Below, one piece after another: positions 33,905 through 43,721 of a DNA stretch of 64,000 nt. The position numbers and the translations under genes are program-made. This DNA is from JAIRMO01 sp046533115 (GTDB lineage Bacteria; Spirochaetota; Spirochaetia; Treponematales; Breznakiellaceae), in NCBI RefSeq assembly GCF_046533115.1, contig NZ_JAJQRC010000001.1:1-64000 (forward strand), given 5' to 3'. The stretch's first letter is position 1; each line of letters opens with the position of its first letter. The notes under the pieces are model-generated. The model was given only the letters and a program-made list of their open reading frames with translations. It was not told the origin of the DNA and made no database searches.

Positions 33905-34717
33905 CTACATAATACCCTTACGGATATTGGTCAACTTGGCCCGAAGTCGGAGTATGGCCTTGGTATGCAGCTGGGATACCCGGGACTCGGTTACCTCCAA
34001 TACCTGACCGATTTCTTTAAGGGTAAGTTCCTCATAATAATAAAGCACCAGGATCTTTTTTTCTTTGTCGGGCAATTCCTGAATGGCCTCCACGATAACC
34101 CGGCGGATCTCCTCTTTTTCTACGATTACATCCGGATTCATGCTGGAAGGCGATTCAATACTGTCCCCTATGGAGACTTTGTCATTTTCATCCCCGGAAA
34201 ACCACACATCGTTCAGGGAAAGTATGGAAGTTCCGGATATTTTCATAATGGTTTTAATATATTCGGCTTCGCTCAGCCCCAGGGCCGCGGCTATTTCCTG
34301 ATCCGTGGCGGTTCTTCCCAATTGAGCTTCCAGGGACCCAATGGTTTCCTCCACTTCCCTGGTTTTCTGACGCACCGACCGGGGAACCCAATCTATGGAT
34401 CGCAGCTCATCAAAAATAGCCCCCCGAATCCGGGTTACCGCATAGGTCTTAAATTTAACATTTTTCTCGGGGTCAAATTTATCAATGGCATCCATAAGGC
34501 CAAAAGCACCGTAGCCCACGAGATCGTCAAATTCAACATTGGCAGGCATACCTATCGCGACTTTACCGGCGACATATTTTACTAATGGGGCATATTGCCG
34601 GATAAAAAGCTCCCGAATTGCCGGATCCCGGGTTTTTCGGTACACGACCCAAAGTTCTTCCTCTGTTTTTTGTTCAGGAGAACGATGGGCTGTATCGTTT
34701 CTGAGGACATTCCCCAT
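33905..34717 (-). CDS. fliA: Flagellar sigma factor FliA/WhiG (sigma 28)
   Basis: 270 residues. Sigma-70 regions 2 (LFIRQYAPLVKYVAGKVA and DDLVGYGAFGLMDAIDKFDP), 3 (RGAIFDELRSIDWVPRSVR) and 4 (LTLKEIGQVLEVTESRVSQL) are all present; region 1 is absent, as in FliA. It directs RNA polymerase to late flagellar and chemotaxis promoters (TAAA/GCCGATAA type). It is made from the same run as the export-apparatus genes, 12 bases after a small membrane-protein gene. No FlgM anti-sigma gene is seen in this window. Confidence 0.96.
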   Translation of the reverse strand: MGNVLRNDTAHRSPEQKTEEELWVVYRKTRDPAIRELFIRQYAPLVKYVAGKVAIGMPANVEFDDLVGYGAFGLMDAIDKFDPEKNVKFKTYAVTRIRGAIFDELRSIDWVPRSVRQKTREVEETIGSLEAQLGRTATDQEIAAALGLSEAEYIKTIMKISGTSILSLNDVWFSGDENDKVSIGDSIESPSSMNPDVIVEKEEIRRVIVEAIQELPDKEKKILVLYYYEELTLKEIGQVLEVTESRVSQLHTKAILRLRAKLTNIRKGIM

Positions 34718-34729
34718 ATAATATCCTTT

Positions 34730-35398
34730 CTACTCCCTTTTTAATATGGTTTGTACCGCAGATGCCATATCATGGGCACTAAAATCACCATCCAGAACAT
34801 CGGATGTATTACTTTCCGCCGTTTTTTTTTCCGCCAAACTATCGGGCGATATTATAAACTCCGATATTTCCTCGTCATCCCGCCGATTACCACCCGGTAA
34901 AAAAGCCGCGGATAGACTTTCCAAATCGGGAAGTTCGTCCGCCACACCGGGGGAATCCGCCGGCAGTGTCAGCTCCGTCCCCGAAGTTGACGTTGAGGGA
35001 CTTTCATCCATACTCCCCTCATTAGTATATTCAATATTATCCTTTTGATCCAGCCCCGAGAGATTTTCCAATGGGGATACCTCGGAAGCCCCCGCGGCGC
35101 CCTCCGGGGTATATTCCCCTACATCCACCTTGGGCATCTCGTCTTCGGAATCATCTTCAAGGGAAATATCCACCATAGAACCGCTCTGCTGTATATCTTC
35201 GTTAGTTCCGGGAGCTTCCAGCAATTCCGGCAAAAAACGAAGGATAAGCCAATAGACTCCTCCGGATAAAAGAAAAAATGCCGCCGCAAAAATAAATGCC
35301 CGGGCCAGGGCAAAAATTCCCGCTCCCCTGATAAGGCCCAGGGATAACGATAAAACAAAGGCTATCCCCGCGGCAATACCGCTTGTTTTAAAATTCAT
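34730..35398 (-). CDS. Two-pass membrane protein between flhG and fliA
   Basis: 222 residues. Two N-terminal membrane segments (about 6-25 and 29-53) are followed by a long acidic, Ser/Asp/Glu-rich cytoplasmic stretch and a short conserved-looking C-terminus (DVLDGDFSAHDMASAVQTIL). It sits between the FlhG-like ATPase and the flagellar sigma factor, the same position as an uncharacterised gene in other treponemes. The disordered acidic linker and terminal helix suggest a docking role at the membrane. No family is recognised. Confidence 0.7.
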   Translation of the reverse strand: MNFKTSGIAAGIAFVLSLSLGLIRGAGIFALARAFIFAAAFFLLSGGVYWLILRFLPELLEAPGTNEDIQQSGSMVDISLEDDSEDEMPKVDVGEYTPEGAAGASEVSPLENLSGLDQKDNIEYTNEGSMDESPSTSTSGTELTLPADSPGVADELPDLESLSAAFLPGGNRRDDEEISEFIISPDSLAEKKTAESNTSDVLDGDFSAHDMASAVQTILKRE

Positions 35399-35448
35399 CC
35401 TACCTCCCGCTCAAAATGCTGAAAAAGAGGCCCCCATGGGGGGTATCG

Positions 35449-36333
35449 TCAAGAACGGCCAAAAAACCGCTTTACCATGGTTCCGAAGCCCCCTCCTTCC
35501 CGAAGCTCACTTTTCTCCATCCTCCCCACAATATGCTGCACACATAAAGAGGCCCGGCATTTCGGATCAACCACCATAAAGGGCCGTTGGCGCAGTACCG
35601 CGTGGGAAACCGCCGGATCATCGTAAATAAACCCCAAATATTCTACCTTAAGGTTCAAAAACTGCCCCGCGATACTGGTCATCCGGTCGGCAACCTTTTT
35701 TGCCTCCGCCACGGATTTTACCCGGTTCACTACCAGTTTAAGCCCCATATTCAGGTTGTCAATTTCGGTGGCGATTATTTTAATAATACCATAGGCATCG
35801 GTAATAGCGGTAGGTTCCGGGGTCGTGATGATCACCGCGTCATCGGCGGCGGCGATAAAGTCCAATACATTACTGGAAACTCCGGCGCTGGTATCAATGA
35901 TAATAATATCGGCGTTGGAGAGGCTGTCCAGCTCGTTGATAAAATTCTGCCGCTCGGTTTCGCTGAGATTGGCTATTTTAGAAAAACCCGACGCCCCGGC
36001 CACGATGGAAATACCGTATTCGGTTTCCAACAGGATTTCTTTCATGGTTTTTTGCTTGCGGATCACATGGTATAAGTTGAATTTAGGGACCATGTTCAAC
36101 ATCACATTGACATTGGCCAATCCCAAATCCGCATCCATAACCACCACTTTTTTCCCCAGCCGGGCATAGGCAAGGGCCATGTTTACCGACATATTGGTTT
36201 TTCCTACCCCCCCCTTACCGCTGGTAATAGTGATAATACGGGTCTTTTTGGCATCCTTGGCCTGGATCGGTTTTCCCTGGACACTGCTTCTGTTCCGCAT
36301 CATTTCCCGCAAGCGTTCTGCCTGATCTTCCAT
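35449..36333 (-). CDS. flhG: Flagellar number regulator FlhG (FleN/YlxH), ParA/MinD-type ATPase
   Basis: 294 residues from the ATG at 36333, which has GGAG six bases upstream; longer starts at 36345 and 36456 exist. The N-terminal DQAERLREMM is the FlhG motif known to stimulate the FlhF GTPase. The deviant Walker A SGKGGVGKTN, the ADLGLANV switch and IIIDTSAGVSSN follow. It binds the membrane as an ATP dimer and limits flagellar number and position. It lies just downstream of flhF, its usual partner, with the 36430-36469 hairpin between them. Confidence 0.9.
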   Translation of the reverse strand: MEDQAERLREMMRNRSSVQGKPIQAKDAKKTRIITITSGKGGVGKTNMSVNMALAYARLGKKVVVMDADLGLANVNVMLNMVPKFNLYHVIRKQKTMKEILLETEYGISIVAGASGFSKIANLSETERQNFINELDSLSNADIIIIDTSAGVSSNVLDFIAAADDAVIITTPEPTAITDAYGIIKIIATEIDNLNMGLKLVVNRVKSVAEAKKVADRMTSIAGQFLNLKVEYLGFIYDDPAVSHAVLRQRPFMVVDPKCRASLCVQHIVGRMEKSELREGGGFGTMVKRFFGRS

Positions 36334-36429
36334 CATTATCTCCATATAACCGGTAAAAACGGGTAAACCCCAATCAGACCGGCCCGCTTTTCCTCTCGAT
36401 TTAAGGCTATTTGACAAGCAAAGCGTGTC

Positions 36430-36469
36430 TTTCAAAATCATGGTCCCTCCGGACAACAGAATTTTGAAA
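36430..36469. repeat. TTTCAAAAT/ATTTTGAAA hairpin between flhF and flhG
   Basis: TTTCAAAAT (36430-36438) pairs with ATTTTGAAA (36461-36469), with an inner GTCC/GGAC and a CCGG core. It belongs to the intergenic palindrome family. It interrupts the otherwise tight spacing of the operon and could reduce read-through to flhG, fliA and fapA. Confidence 0.5.
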
Positions 36470-36486
36470 CAGCCCCAAGCGCAATC

Positions 36487-37695
36487 TCATTCAATAGGGG
36501 AGAACCGTTTTTCAATTCGGTCCCGGTTTATCTTAAATTCTTCCAGATTGATCAAAAACGGAATCACCCCGGCTTTATGCATATCATCGGGGACATGCTG
36601 CCCGTCGGTAATATACGAAATGGATTTTCCTTTATCCGCCAGGGCGCTGATCACATTCCCCACCCGGATGGTTTCGTCCAATTTGGTGATGATCACCGAC
36701 CGATAATTAAAGGGTTCAAACTGCTGAAAAATTTCCCGCATATCACTGTATTTTGTGGTAGCCGCCACGGTGAGGTGTGCTTCGGCGGTGGAACCGCAGC
36801 CTGAGAGCAGCCGCTTCATTTCGGCAATTTCCACCGAATCCCGGGGGTTTTTCCCGATGGTATCCACCAAAATCAAATCCACATCCTCCGAATAGAGGGC
36901 GATAGCTTTCCGTAGGTCCCCGTAATTATCCACACAAGAAACGGGGATATTCATGATATCTCCGTAGGTTTCAACCTGGCCTTTAGCGCCGATCCGGTAG
37001 TTGTCAATGGTGATCATCCGTACCGAAAGGGGGCGGCTTTCCTTATTCCCCGGTCCAAAAATGGCGGCCAATTTAGCGATGGTGGTGGTTTTGCCGACCC
37101 CGGTGGGACCTACCAGGATCATGATCCGGGGCAGTCTTTTGGGGGGCTCCGGGTTAAAGATGGTTAAACTTTCCCCGATCCAGTCCACCACCGTATCCTG
37201 TACCTGATCGTAATCATTTAAAATTTCCAGGGAAAATTCTTTTTTCAGCCGATCCAGGATATTTCTGCTGTAAGTCGGGGAAAAATCATTGAGATCAAGA
37301 ATTTCCCCGATCCGGGTCAGGGTGGGGTGTTCTTCTCCCGGGGGGGCATGGATCTTTTTCTTTAAGTCCAATACCTCATTGAGGATCGTCTGCTGGATGA
37401 GTTCGGTTTTTTCCTGAGCCGGAGCAGCCTTATCCGGCCGGGACGCCACGGCCAGGACCTTTTCCTTCTCTTTTTGAAAATCCAAGGGCGGGGAGGAGCC
37501 CTGTCCGGTGGTATATGGAGGATATTCCCGGGGGATAATACCGGTCATTTCTACCCCGTCTTTGGTGAAAAGGCCAAAGAGCCCCCCAATACGGATGGAT
37601 TTTTGCAGCACGACCCGGGCCCGATCCCCGTATTTCATCCGGATCTTTTGGCGGCATTCGTCCTCGGTCAATCCTTGTTCGGTAAAATAATTCAT
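36487..37695 (-). CDS. flhF: Flagellar biosynthesis GTPase FlhF
   Basis: 402 residues. A basic N-terminal B domain (1-120) precedes the SRP-type NG GTPase with GPTGVGKTTTIAKLAA near 200, DTIGKNPRD and TKLDE. FlhF is the third SRP-family GTPase, acting at the membrane to place the flagellar base at the cell pole. The end of flhA lies six bases upstream. The N-terminal 20 residues (MNYFTEQGLTEDECRQKIRM) match the start of other FlhF proteins, supporting this start. Confidence 0.95.
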   Translation of the reverse strand: MNYFTEQGLTEDECRQKIRMKYGDRARVVLQKSIRIGGLFGLFTKDGVEMTGIIPREYPPYTTGQGSSPPLDFQKEKEKVLAVASRPDKAAPAQEKTELIQQTILNEVLDLKKKIHAPPGEEHPTLTRIGEILDLNDFSPTYSRNILDRLKKEFSLEILNDYDQVQDTVVDWIGESLTIFNPEPPKRLPRIMILVGPTGVGKTTTIAKLAAIFGPGNKESRPLSVRMITIDNYRIGAKGQVETYGDIMNIPVSCVDNYGDLRKAIALYSEDVDLILVDTIGKNPRDSVEIAEMKRLLSGCGSTAEAHLTVAATTKYSDMREIFQQFEPFNYRSVIITKLDETIRVGNVISALADKGKSISYITDGQHVPDDMHKAGVIPFLINLEEFKINRDRIEKRFSPIE

Positions 37696-37701
37696 ATTTA
37701 T

Positions 37702-39792
37702 CTAATCCTCCAGCTTTATTTCCCCTACCACTTCGACGGTTATTTCCGAAGCGATTTCCGGCACCGAAAGAACCGCTAGGGTCGGCAATTCCCTATCCAA
37801 TGAAGATTTTACCAGAAATCGGGCCGCTTCGGAACAGAGGATCACCGGCAGCCAGCCCCGTTCCTCCACCACGGCGATGGACCGGGTCAGGGCCTTTATC
37901 CAGGACCGTTGCAGCCCCGGATCCAGGGCGGACATTGCCCCCGAGGAGGTTTGAACCTGGCTGTCGATGATCTTTTTTTCCAGGGTCTGTTCTATGGTTA
38001 ATACCCGGAGTTTCCGTTCATCATCGGCGTATTGGAGGCACAATTCCCGCCCCAGGGCCTGCCGGGCCTTTTCAATAAGGAACTGGATATCCTTGGTGAC
38101 AGGCCCATAATCGGCCAGGGTTTCCAGGATGGCCACCATATTCCGGATGGATACCCGTTCCCGGAGCAATCCCTGGAGAACCTTCTGAATTCCCCCCAGG
38201 GAGAGGGATTTTTGAGCCTCCTCCACCACTGCGGGATAATCCTTTTTTAGGGTATCAAGAATAGATTGAACATCCTGGCGGCCCAGGATCTCCTGGGCAT
38301 GGCGTTTGATGATCTCCGTTAAATGGGTGGCTATGATAGAAGAGGAATCCACCACCGTATACCCCGCCCGTTCCGCGTCGCTCCGTTTATCCTCGTTTAC
38401 CCATAGGGCGGGCAGCCCAAAGGCGGGGTCGGTGGTTTTTTCGCCGGGCAATTCGTCCGTTACCCCCCCGGGGTTGATACAGAGGTAATACCCCATCCGG
38501 ATCTTTCCCCGGCCCACATCGGCCCCCTTGATCTTAAAGCAATACTCCGAGGGTTCCAGGCGCATATTGTCGATGATCCTGATCCGGGGGATGACGAGCC
38601 CCAAATCCAGGGCCGACTCCCGGCGGATCCGCTGGATCCGCTCCAGAAGTTCCGCCCCCTTATCCCGGTCCACCAGAGGGATAAGACCATACCCCAATTC
38701 CAGGGACAGAGGATCCAGGGGTACCACCGGAGACATTTCCCCGGTTTCATCCTTGGGTTTTTTTGCTTCCAAATTTTTTTGATTGGCCGCCGCTTCTTCC
38801 CTGACCTTTTTCCGGCTCAGCCGGTAGGCGAGGAAGGCCAGGGCCAGGGCCAGCGGGACCAGGACATACCAGGGAAAACCCGGGAGCAGGGCAAAACCCC
38901 CAAGGACGAAAGCGCCGATCCAGTAAATCCGGCCGTCCCGGGAGAACTGGCTGGAGGCGTCCTCCCCAAAGGTACCGTCGGAGACGGAACGGGTAACGAT
39001 GATGCCCGTGGCGGTGGAAACCAACAGGGCGGGAAACTGGGAAAGCAGGCCGTCGCCGATGGAAAAGGCCACATAGGTTCCTACCGCAACGGAAATAGGC
39101 TCCCCATGGAAAACCGAACCGATGATGATCCCCCCCAGGATATTCACCGCGGTGATTAGGATCCCCACCTTCACGTTACCGGATACGAATTTGCTGGAAC
39201 CGTCCATGGCCCCGTAAAAATCCACCTCCCGCTGGAGATCGTTTTTTCGGATAATGGATTCTTCCTCGGTAATGGCCCCGGAGTTGTACTCCGCCTCAAT
39301 GGCCATCTGCTTCCCCGGCATGGCATCCAGGGCAAACCGGGCGGCAACTTCGGCTATGCGGGTTGCGCCCTTGGTGATCACCACCGCCTGGACCGCGATG
39401 ATCACGATAAAGATGATGAACCCCACCACCAGACCCTCGGTGCCCCCGGAACCCACCACGAAACTGGAGAAGGCCCGGATCATACGGCCGTCAAAGGCCG
39501 CCCCTTTGGTGAGGATCAGCCGGGTAGAAGAAACATTTAAGGCCAGGCCGAAGACGGTGATCACCAGAAGCAGGGTGGGAAAAACGCTAAAATCCGTGGC
39601 TTTTTTTGTGTAAAGCACGATGAGGAGAATGAGCAGGGAAAGGACCAGATTCATGGCCATGAGGGCGTCCAACAGTACCGTGGGCAGGGGGATAATGAGC
39701 ATCATCACCACCGCCACCACCCCGATGGCTATGAACAGATCGGTCCTGTCCCTGAATAGGCTGCCCGCTATAATTCTTCCCGCATCCGACAT
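37702..39792 (-). CDS. flhA: Flagellar export apparatus protein FlhA
   Basis: 696 residues, full length. The N-terminal half has eight hydrophobic segments, with the FHIPEP-family core (PALLVSTATGIIVTRS and the loop VDFYGAMDGSSKFVSGN). The C-terminal cytoplasmic half (about 350-690) is the ring domain that binds chaperone-substrate complexes. It forms the nonameric export gate with FlhB, FliP, FliQ and FliR, all encoded immediately upstream. The gap to flhB is 47 bases. Confidence 0.97.
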   Translation of the reverse strand: MSDAGRIIAGSLFRDRTDLFIAIGVVAVVMMLIIPLPTVLLDALMAMNLVLSLLILLIVLYTKKATDFSVFPTLLLVITVFGLALNVSSTRLILTKGAAFDGRMIRAFSSFVVGSGGTEGLVVGFIIFIVIIAVQAVVITKGATRIAEVAARFALDAMPGKQMAIEAEYNSGAITEEESIIRKNDLQREVDFYGAMDGSSKFVSGNVKVGILITAVNILGGIIIGSVFHGEPISVAVGTYVAFSIGDGLLSQFPALLVSTATGIIVTRSVSDGTFGEDASSQFSRDGRIYWIGAFVLGGFALLPGFPWYVLVPLALALAFLAYRLSRKKVREEAAANQKNLEAKKPKDETGEMSPVVPLDPLSLELGYGLIPLVDRDKGAELLERIQRIRRESALDLGLVIPRIRIIDNMRLEPSEYCFKIKGADVGRGKIRMGYYLCINPGGVTDELPGEKTTDPAFGLPALWVNEDKRSDAERAGYTVVDSSSIIATHLTEIIKRHAQEILGRQDVQSILDTLKKDYPAVVEEAQKSLSLGGIQKVLQGLLRERVSIRNMVAILETLADYGPVTKDIQFLIEKARQALGRELCLQYADDERKLRVLTIEQTLEKKIIDSQVQTSSGAMSALDPGLQRSWIKALTRSIAVVEERGWLPVILCSEAARFLVKSSLDRELPTLAVLSVPEIASEITVEVVGEIKLED

Positions 39793-39839
39793 CTTCTCTA
39801 ACGCTCCTCTTATACTTACGCCCTGCGGGGGTTACCCCC

Positions 39840-41042
39840 TCACGCCCCCAGATCCTCGGCCCGGCGGCGTTCCTGGTTGATCCGCTGTACCCCCGCTAAA
39901 ATAATAGAAACGGCTTCATAATACTGTACCGGGATAAAATCCCCGATTTCCACTTCCGCGTATAGGGCTCGGGCCAGGGGTTTATGTTCCACCAGGGGAA
40001 CGGAGTTTTCTTTCGCGATCTCCCGAATCCGCAAGGCCACCTCATCGGCGCCCTTGGCGCTTACCTGGGGGGCCTCCCGTCCCGGGTGGTACTCCAGGGC
40101 AACCGCATAGTGGGTTGGGTTGGTGATTACCACGTCCGCCTTGGGTACGTTGATTAGCATATTCCGGGTCATGATCTCCCGCATCCGCTGACGGAGACGG
40201 CTTTTAATCTGGGGATCTCCTTCGTACATCTTCCGCTCTTCCTTGACCTCTTCTTTCGTCATCTTGAGGGACTCCCGGTATTGCCAGCGCTGAAACATAA
40301 AATCCGGAATGGACAACATCAAAAGGAGCAGGGCCGAAACAATCAGCATCCGCGCTGCCAGGGAAGCGATAAGCCGTATCGCCTGCCAGAGCTCCACGGT
40401 TTGTAAATTTGCCAAACCCCGTATTTCGGAACGGATAATAAAAAAGGCCACCAACCCGATAATCATCATTTTAATAATGGATTTGATAAAATTAAAAAGC
40501 CCTTCCATTGAAAAGAGGGTTCGCTGGAAATATCGGCCGAACCGGGGAACTATTTTTGAAAAATTGGGAACCAGGGGCTTGAGGGTAAAAAGCGGCCCGG
40601 TCTGCACCAAATTGGCAAAGATCGCCGCTACCATGGACACCACCACGATGGGCAGGGCCAGGCGCGTAAAATAGGAAAAAAAGGCCCTGGCGATGAGCCC
40701 GTCTTTGGTGGGGTCCAGTTCTGTCGCCCGGGAAAAGAAAAACCGGATCATCTCCACGCAGGTCCGAAGCATCAAGGGGGCAAGGAAAAGGATAGCCAGG
40801 GCGGGGAGGAGGAGGATCAAGGCTCCGGTAAGTTCCTGACTTTTGGCGACCCGGCCCTCTTCCCGGGCCTTACGGATCTTGTATTCCGAAGGCTCCTCGG
40901 TACGGCCCTCATCTTCCGCGGCAAACCACTGAAGGTCCATGGCCGCCGCCAGGGCCCGGGCGGCTTGCGGCTGCTCCTCAAACCGCGTCCATACCCATTC
41001 CTCCGGGCCGGAAAGCCGGCCTTTTCTCCGGTACATCCTCAT
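39840..41042 (-). CDS. flhB: Flagellar export switch protein FlhB
   Basis: 400 residues. Four membrane segments lie between about 60 and 240. The cytoplasmic tail has the self-cleavage motif NPTH (VVITNPTHYAVAL) that switches export from hook to filament substrates, in partnership with FliK. The start overlaps the fliR stop as ATGA. The first 35 residues are an extension ahead of the usual LQWFAAEDEGRTEEPSE beginning, and an ATG at that point (40937) is an alternative start. Confidence 0.95.
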   Translation of the reverse strand: MRMYRRKGRLSGPEEWVWTRFEEQPQAARALAAAMDLQWFAAEDEGRTEEPSEYKIRKAREEGRVAKSQELTGALILLLPALAILFLAPLMLRTCVEMIRFFFSRATELDPTKDGLIARAFFSYFTRLALPIVVVSMVAAIFANLVQTGPLFTLKPLVPNFSKIVPRFGRYFQRTLFSMEGLFNFIKSIIKMMIIGLVAFFIIRSEIRGLANLQTVELWQAIRLIASLAARMLIVSALLLLMLSIPDFMFQRWQYRESLKMTKEEVKEERKMYEGDPQIKSRLRQRMREIMTRNMLINVPKADVVITNPTHYAVALEYHPGREAPQVSAKGADEVALRIREIAKENSVPLVEHKPLARALYAEVEIGDFIPVQYYEAVSIILAGVQRINQERRRAEDLGA

Positions 41043-41851
41043 GTTGTACCCCCTATGGGGACGCCGATCCGGGTGTAGAGGGTTTCTATTACCGCAAATC
41101 CCGATTCCACCACCCGGCTAAAGGCCTCCACCATAAAGGGCATGGTAACCAGGATCAGAATAAAGGCGATGGTGATGGATATGGGGAAGCCTTCGGTAAG
41201 GATATTGATCTGGGGGGCCGCCTTGGAGATAAGCCCCGTGGAAAGGGTGGTAAGGAAGAGGGTCCCCAGGATGGGTATGGATATGACCATGGCGTCTAAA
41301 AAAAGCCGGGAGAGTCCCGAGAGGAGCATTCCCAAAACCGCTTCCCGGCCCGCTACCAGGGCCATGATACTCACCGACTGGATGGATCGCCAAAACCCCC
41401 CGAGGAACAGTTCCCCAAATCCCCCCATGGAGAGGAACACCAGCATGGCCACCAGGTTAAGGTACTGGCCCATCAGGGGATTTTCTATTTGGGACAGGGG
41501 ATCAAAGGTTTCCGAAGCGCCGAAACCCATCTGAAGGGAGAAAAACTGACCCGCGGTGGAAAAGGCGGAAAATATAATGGTTATGAAAAATCCGATAATA
41601 ATACCGATAATCCCTTCCCCGATAACCAAAAAAACAAAACTCAGACCAAAGGGCGGTATCTCCCAGGCGCTCACCAGGGCCGTGGGAAAGGCCGCATAAG
41701 CGGCAAATCCCGCCAGGGAAATCCGGACAACCTGGGGGTTTACGTCGGAAGAGAGGAGGGGGGCGGTTTCGATCATCGCCAAAGCCCTGGCGGCGATTAA
41801 AAGAAAAGCCGGGGCCGTCTTTAAAATTTCATCAATTACCGTTCGTTCCAT
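41039..41851 (-). CDS. fliR: Flagellar export apparatus protein FliR
   Basis: 270 residues with six hydrophobic segments. Family features include ARALAMIETAPLLSS at the start, GEGIIGIIIGFFITIIFSAF and MGFGASETFDPLSQ. It forms the export gate core with five FliP and four FliQ subunits in the inner membrane. It lies 13 bases after fliQ and overlaps flhB by four bases. Confidence 0.96.
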   Translation of the reverse strand: MERTVIDEILKTAPAFLLIAARALAMIETAPLLSSDVNPQVVRISLAGFAAYAAFPTALVSAWEIPPFGLSFVFLVIGEGIIGIIIGFFITIIFSAFSTAGQFFSLQMGFGASETFDPLSQIENPLMGQYLNLVAMLVFLSMGGFGELFLGGFWRSIQSVSIMALVAGREAVLGMLLSGLSRLFLDAMVISIPILGTLFLTTLSTGLISKAAPQINILTEGFPISITIAFILILVTMPFMVEAFSRVVESGFAVIETLYTRIGVPIGGTT

Positions 41852-41864
41852 ACCTTACCCTTCG

Positions 41865-42134
41865 TTACCGCGCCATGGACGGAATCATCCTGAAAAGCTG
41901 CACCGTATAATCCCCCAGGGATGAAAACATCCACCCCCCCAGGAACCCTAAAACCAGGAGGATAATCACCACCTTGGGGACAAAGGTCAGGGTCTGCTCC
42001 TGAATAGAGGTCGTGGCCTGCAGGATAGCCACCACCAGCCCCACCACCAGGGCGGATACCAGGAGGGGCGCCGCCAACAAAAGCACCTCGAAAATCCCCC
42101 GCTGCAGGAGGGTGGTAATATCCCCGATACTCAT
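41865..42134 (-). CDS. fliQ: Flagellar export apparatus protein FliQ
   Basis: 89 residues, two membrane segments (about 15-37 and 52-75) with the conserved VVAILQATTSIQEQTLTFVPK between them. A standard member of the export gate. It lies nine bases downstream of fliP. Confidence 0.96.
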   Translation of the reverse strand: MSIGDITTLLQRGIFEVLLLAAPLLVSALVVGLVVAILQATTSIQEQTLTFVPKVVIILLVLGFLGGWMFSSLGDYTVQLFRMIPSMAR

Positions 42135-42143
42135 TCTTTATCC

Positions 42144-42971
42144 CTACACAAAGGAACGGACAAGCTGGTCCGTCAAAAGCCCCCAACCGTCTACCAAAAT
42201 AAAGAGGATTAATTTGAAGGGCATGGAGATCATCACCGGGGGCAGCATGATCATCCCCATGGACATAAGGGCGCTGGCCACCACCATATCAATAACAATA
42301 AAGGGAATAAAGAGCAGGATCCCTATCTTAAAGGCCACGGTTAACTCATTGAGGATAAAGGCGGGGATTAGCACATAGGTGGGAACATCCGCCAGGGTGT
42401 TGGGCCGGTCCAGACCCCGCATGGCCATAAAAAGCCGGATATTATCGGGATTTCCCCGCATCTGCCGGTACATAAAGAGCCGCAAGGGTCCTTCCGCCTC
42501 CCGGTATGCCTCCTCCACCGAAATGGTCCCTTCCCCCAGGGGCCGGAAGGAATTATTGTAGATCGTATCAAGGGTGGGCCACATGATAAAAATGGTTAAA
42601 AAAAGGGATATTCCCAGGAGCACCTGATTGGGGGGGACCTGTTGGAGGGAAAGGGCCCGTTTGATAAAGTCCAGCACAATGGATATCCGGAGAAAACTGG
42701 TCATCAGAATGATGATACTCGGCGCCAGGGACAGGACGGTAATTAAGAGGAGGAGTTGGATGGAAAAGGCCACCTCCCGGCCCGATTCGGGATTCCTGAT
42801 GGTCAAATCAATGAAAGGGATCACCGGATCCGCCGGCGGAGTGGGGATATCCATGGTCCCTTGGGTGGACATATCCGGAAAGGGTAACGTTTGGGCCTCG
42901 GTGGGGAGGGGGGTGAGGAGGAGCAGGAAAAACAATAGTCCCGCCGGGACAAAGAAACGGGCCATCTTCAT
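42144..42971 (-). CDS. fliP: Flagellar export apparatus protein FliP
   Basis: 275 residues. A signal peptide (MKMARFFVPAGLLFFLLLLT, cleavage near 27) is followed by four membrane segments. Family signatures include LAPSIIILMTSFLRISIVL and MSMGMIMLPPVMISMPFKLI. It forms the pentameric centre of the export gate. The start overlaps fliO by four bases. Confidence 0.97.
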   Translation of the reverse strand: MKMARFFVPAGLLFFLLLLTPLPTEAQTLPFPDMSTQGTMDIPTPPADPVIPFIDLTIRNPESGREVAFSIQLLLLITVLSLAPSIIILMTSFLRISIVLDFIKRALSLQQVPPNQVLLGISLFLTIFIMWPTLDTIYNNSFRPLGEGTISVEEAYREAEGPLRLFMYRQMRGNPDNIRLFMAMRGLDRPNTLADVPTYVLIPAFILNELTVAFKIGILLFIPFIVIDMVVASALMSMGMIMLPPVMISMPFKLILFILVDGWGLLTDQLVRSFV

Positions 42972-43654
42972 AAGCCCCGCAGCCTTTCCCGCCGTTTCCG
43001 TACATTTTCCGGGGATGGACCGGGACTTTCCCCGGTTCCTCCGCCAAAGCGGCGCAGCAAGCTTCGAAAATCCGGGAATTTTCCCGTTTCGTTTGTTTTC
43101 TGGGAATCTTCCAGCAATAGGGTATCCACCGTTTCCTTATCCGCTATTTCGGCGATCAGGGAAACCCCCCCATCGCTGGCCCCCACAAGCCAGGCCTGTT
43201 TTGGACCTACGGAAATCACATACACAAAACGGTTGGAACCTAAATGGGCGGTGGCCAGTATTTTAAGATACGGGTTTACGGCTTCCTGGGGACGGGATAT
43301 CCGCTTCAAAAAACCTCTGAGGAGAAAAACGGCGATATAGATAAACACCGCCACCAGGGCAAGAACCACCACCATCCGCAGGATAGTGGGAAAAGCCGAT
43401 ACTTCCCCCTCGGGGAGTATCGCCGGGGGGGCATCGTCGAGGGATAAGGATTCTTCCGCTATCGATGGAACCGGAACATCCCCGGCGTTCCCCAAAGATT
43501 GTTCCCCCGATACATCCGGAACTTGTGCGAATAATAATGGTACGACACCTATCCCGAAGATCAGGATCAGGGCGGCTATAAAAATACCTAAACGATTCAG
43601 TTTTTCCCCTCCCAAGTACAAACTGACCCTTAGAGTCTTAAATAACGATGTCAA
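42968..43654 (-). CDS. fliO: Flagellar biosynthesis protein FliO (FliZ)
   Basis: 228 residues. A possible signal peptide or anchor (about 18-40), an acidic periplasmic stretch, a second hydrophobic segment (about 92-115), then the FliO domain (LKILATAHLGSNRFVYVISV) and a basic tail. FliO helps assemble the FliP ring and is encoded before fliP in this class of operon, as here. The gap to fliY is 108 bases and holds two hairpins. Confidence 0.87.
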   Translation of the reverse strand: MTSLFKTLRVSLYLGGEKLNRLGIFIAALILIFGIGVVPLLFAQVPDVSGEQSLGNAGDVPVPSIAEESLSLDDAPPAILPEGEVSAFPTILRMVVVLALVAVFIYIAVFLLRGFLKRISRPQEAVNPYLKILATAHLGSNRFVYVISVGPKQAWLVGASDGGVSLIAEIADKETVDTLLLEDSQKTNETGKFPDFRSLLRRFGGGTGESPGPSPENVRKRRERLRGL

Positions 43655-43655
43655 G

Positions 43656-43721
43656 AGCCGGTGGTTTTAAAACCGGCTTGGAAAAAGCGGTTAATCCCCC
43701 AAATACAACCGGTCCGCTTTT
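43656..43721 (-). other. Two hairpins in the fliY-fliO gap
   Basis: AGCCGGT (43656-43662) pairs with ACCGGCT (43672-43678) around GGTTTTAAAACC. AAAAGCGG (43683-43690) pairs with CCGCTTTT (43714-43721). Read toward fliO, the second ends in a CTTTTT-like run and could partly terminate the transcript, so genes from fliO on may be expressed less than fliL-fliM-fliY. Confidence 0.45.
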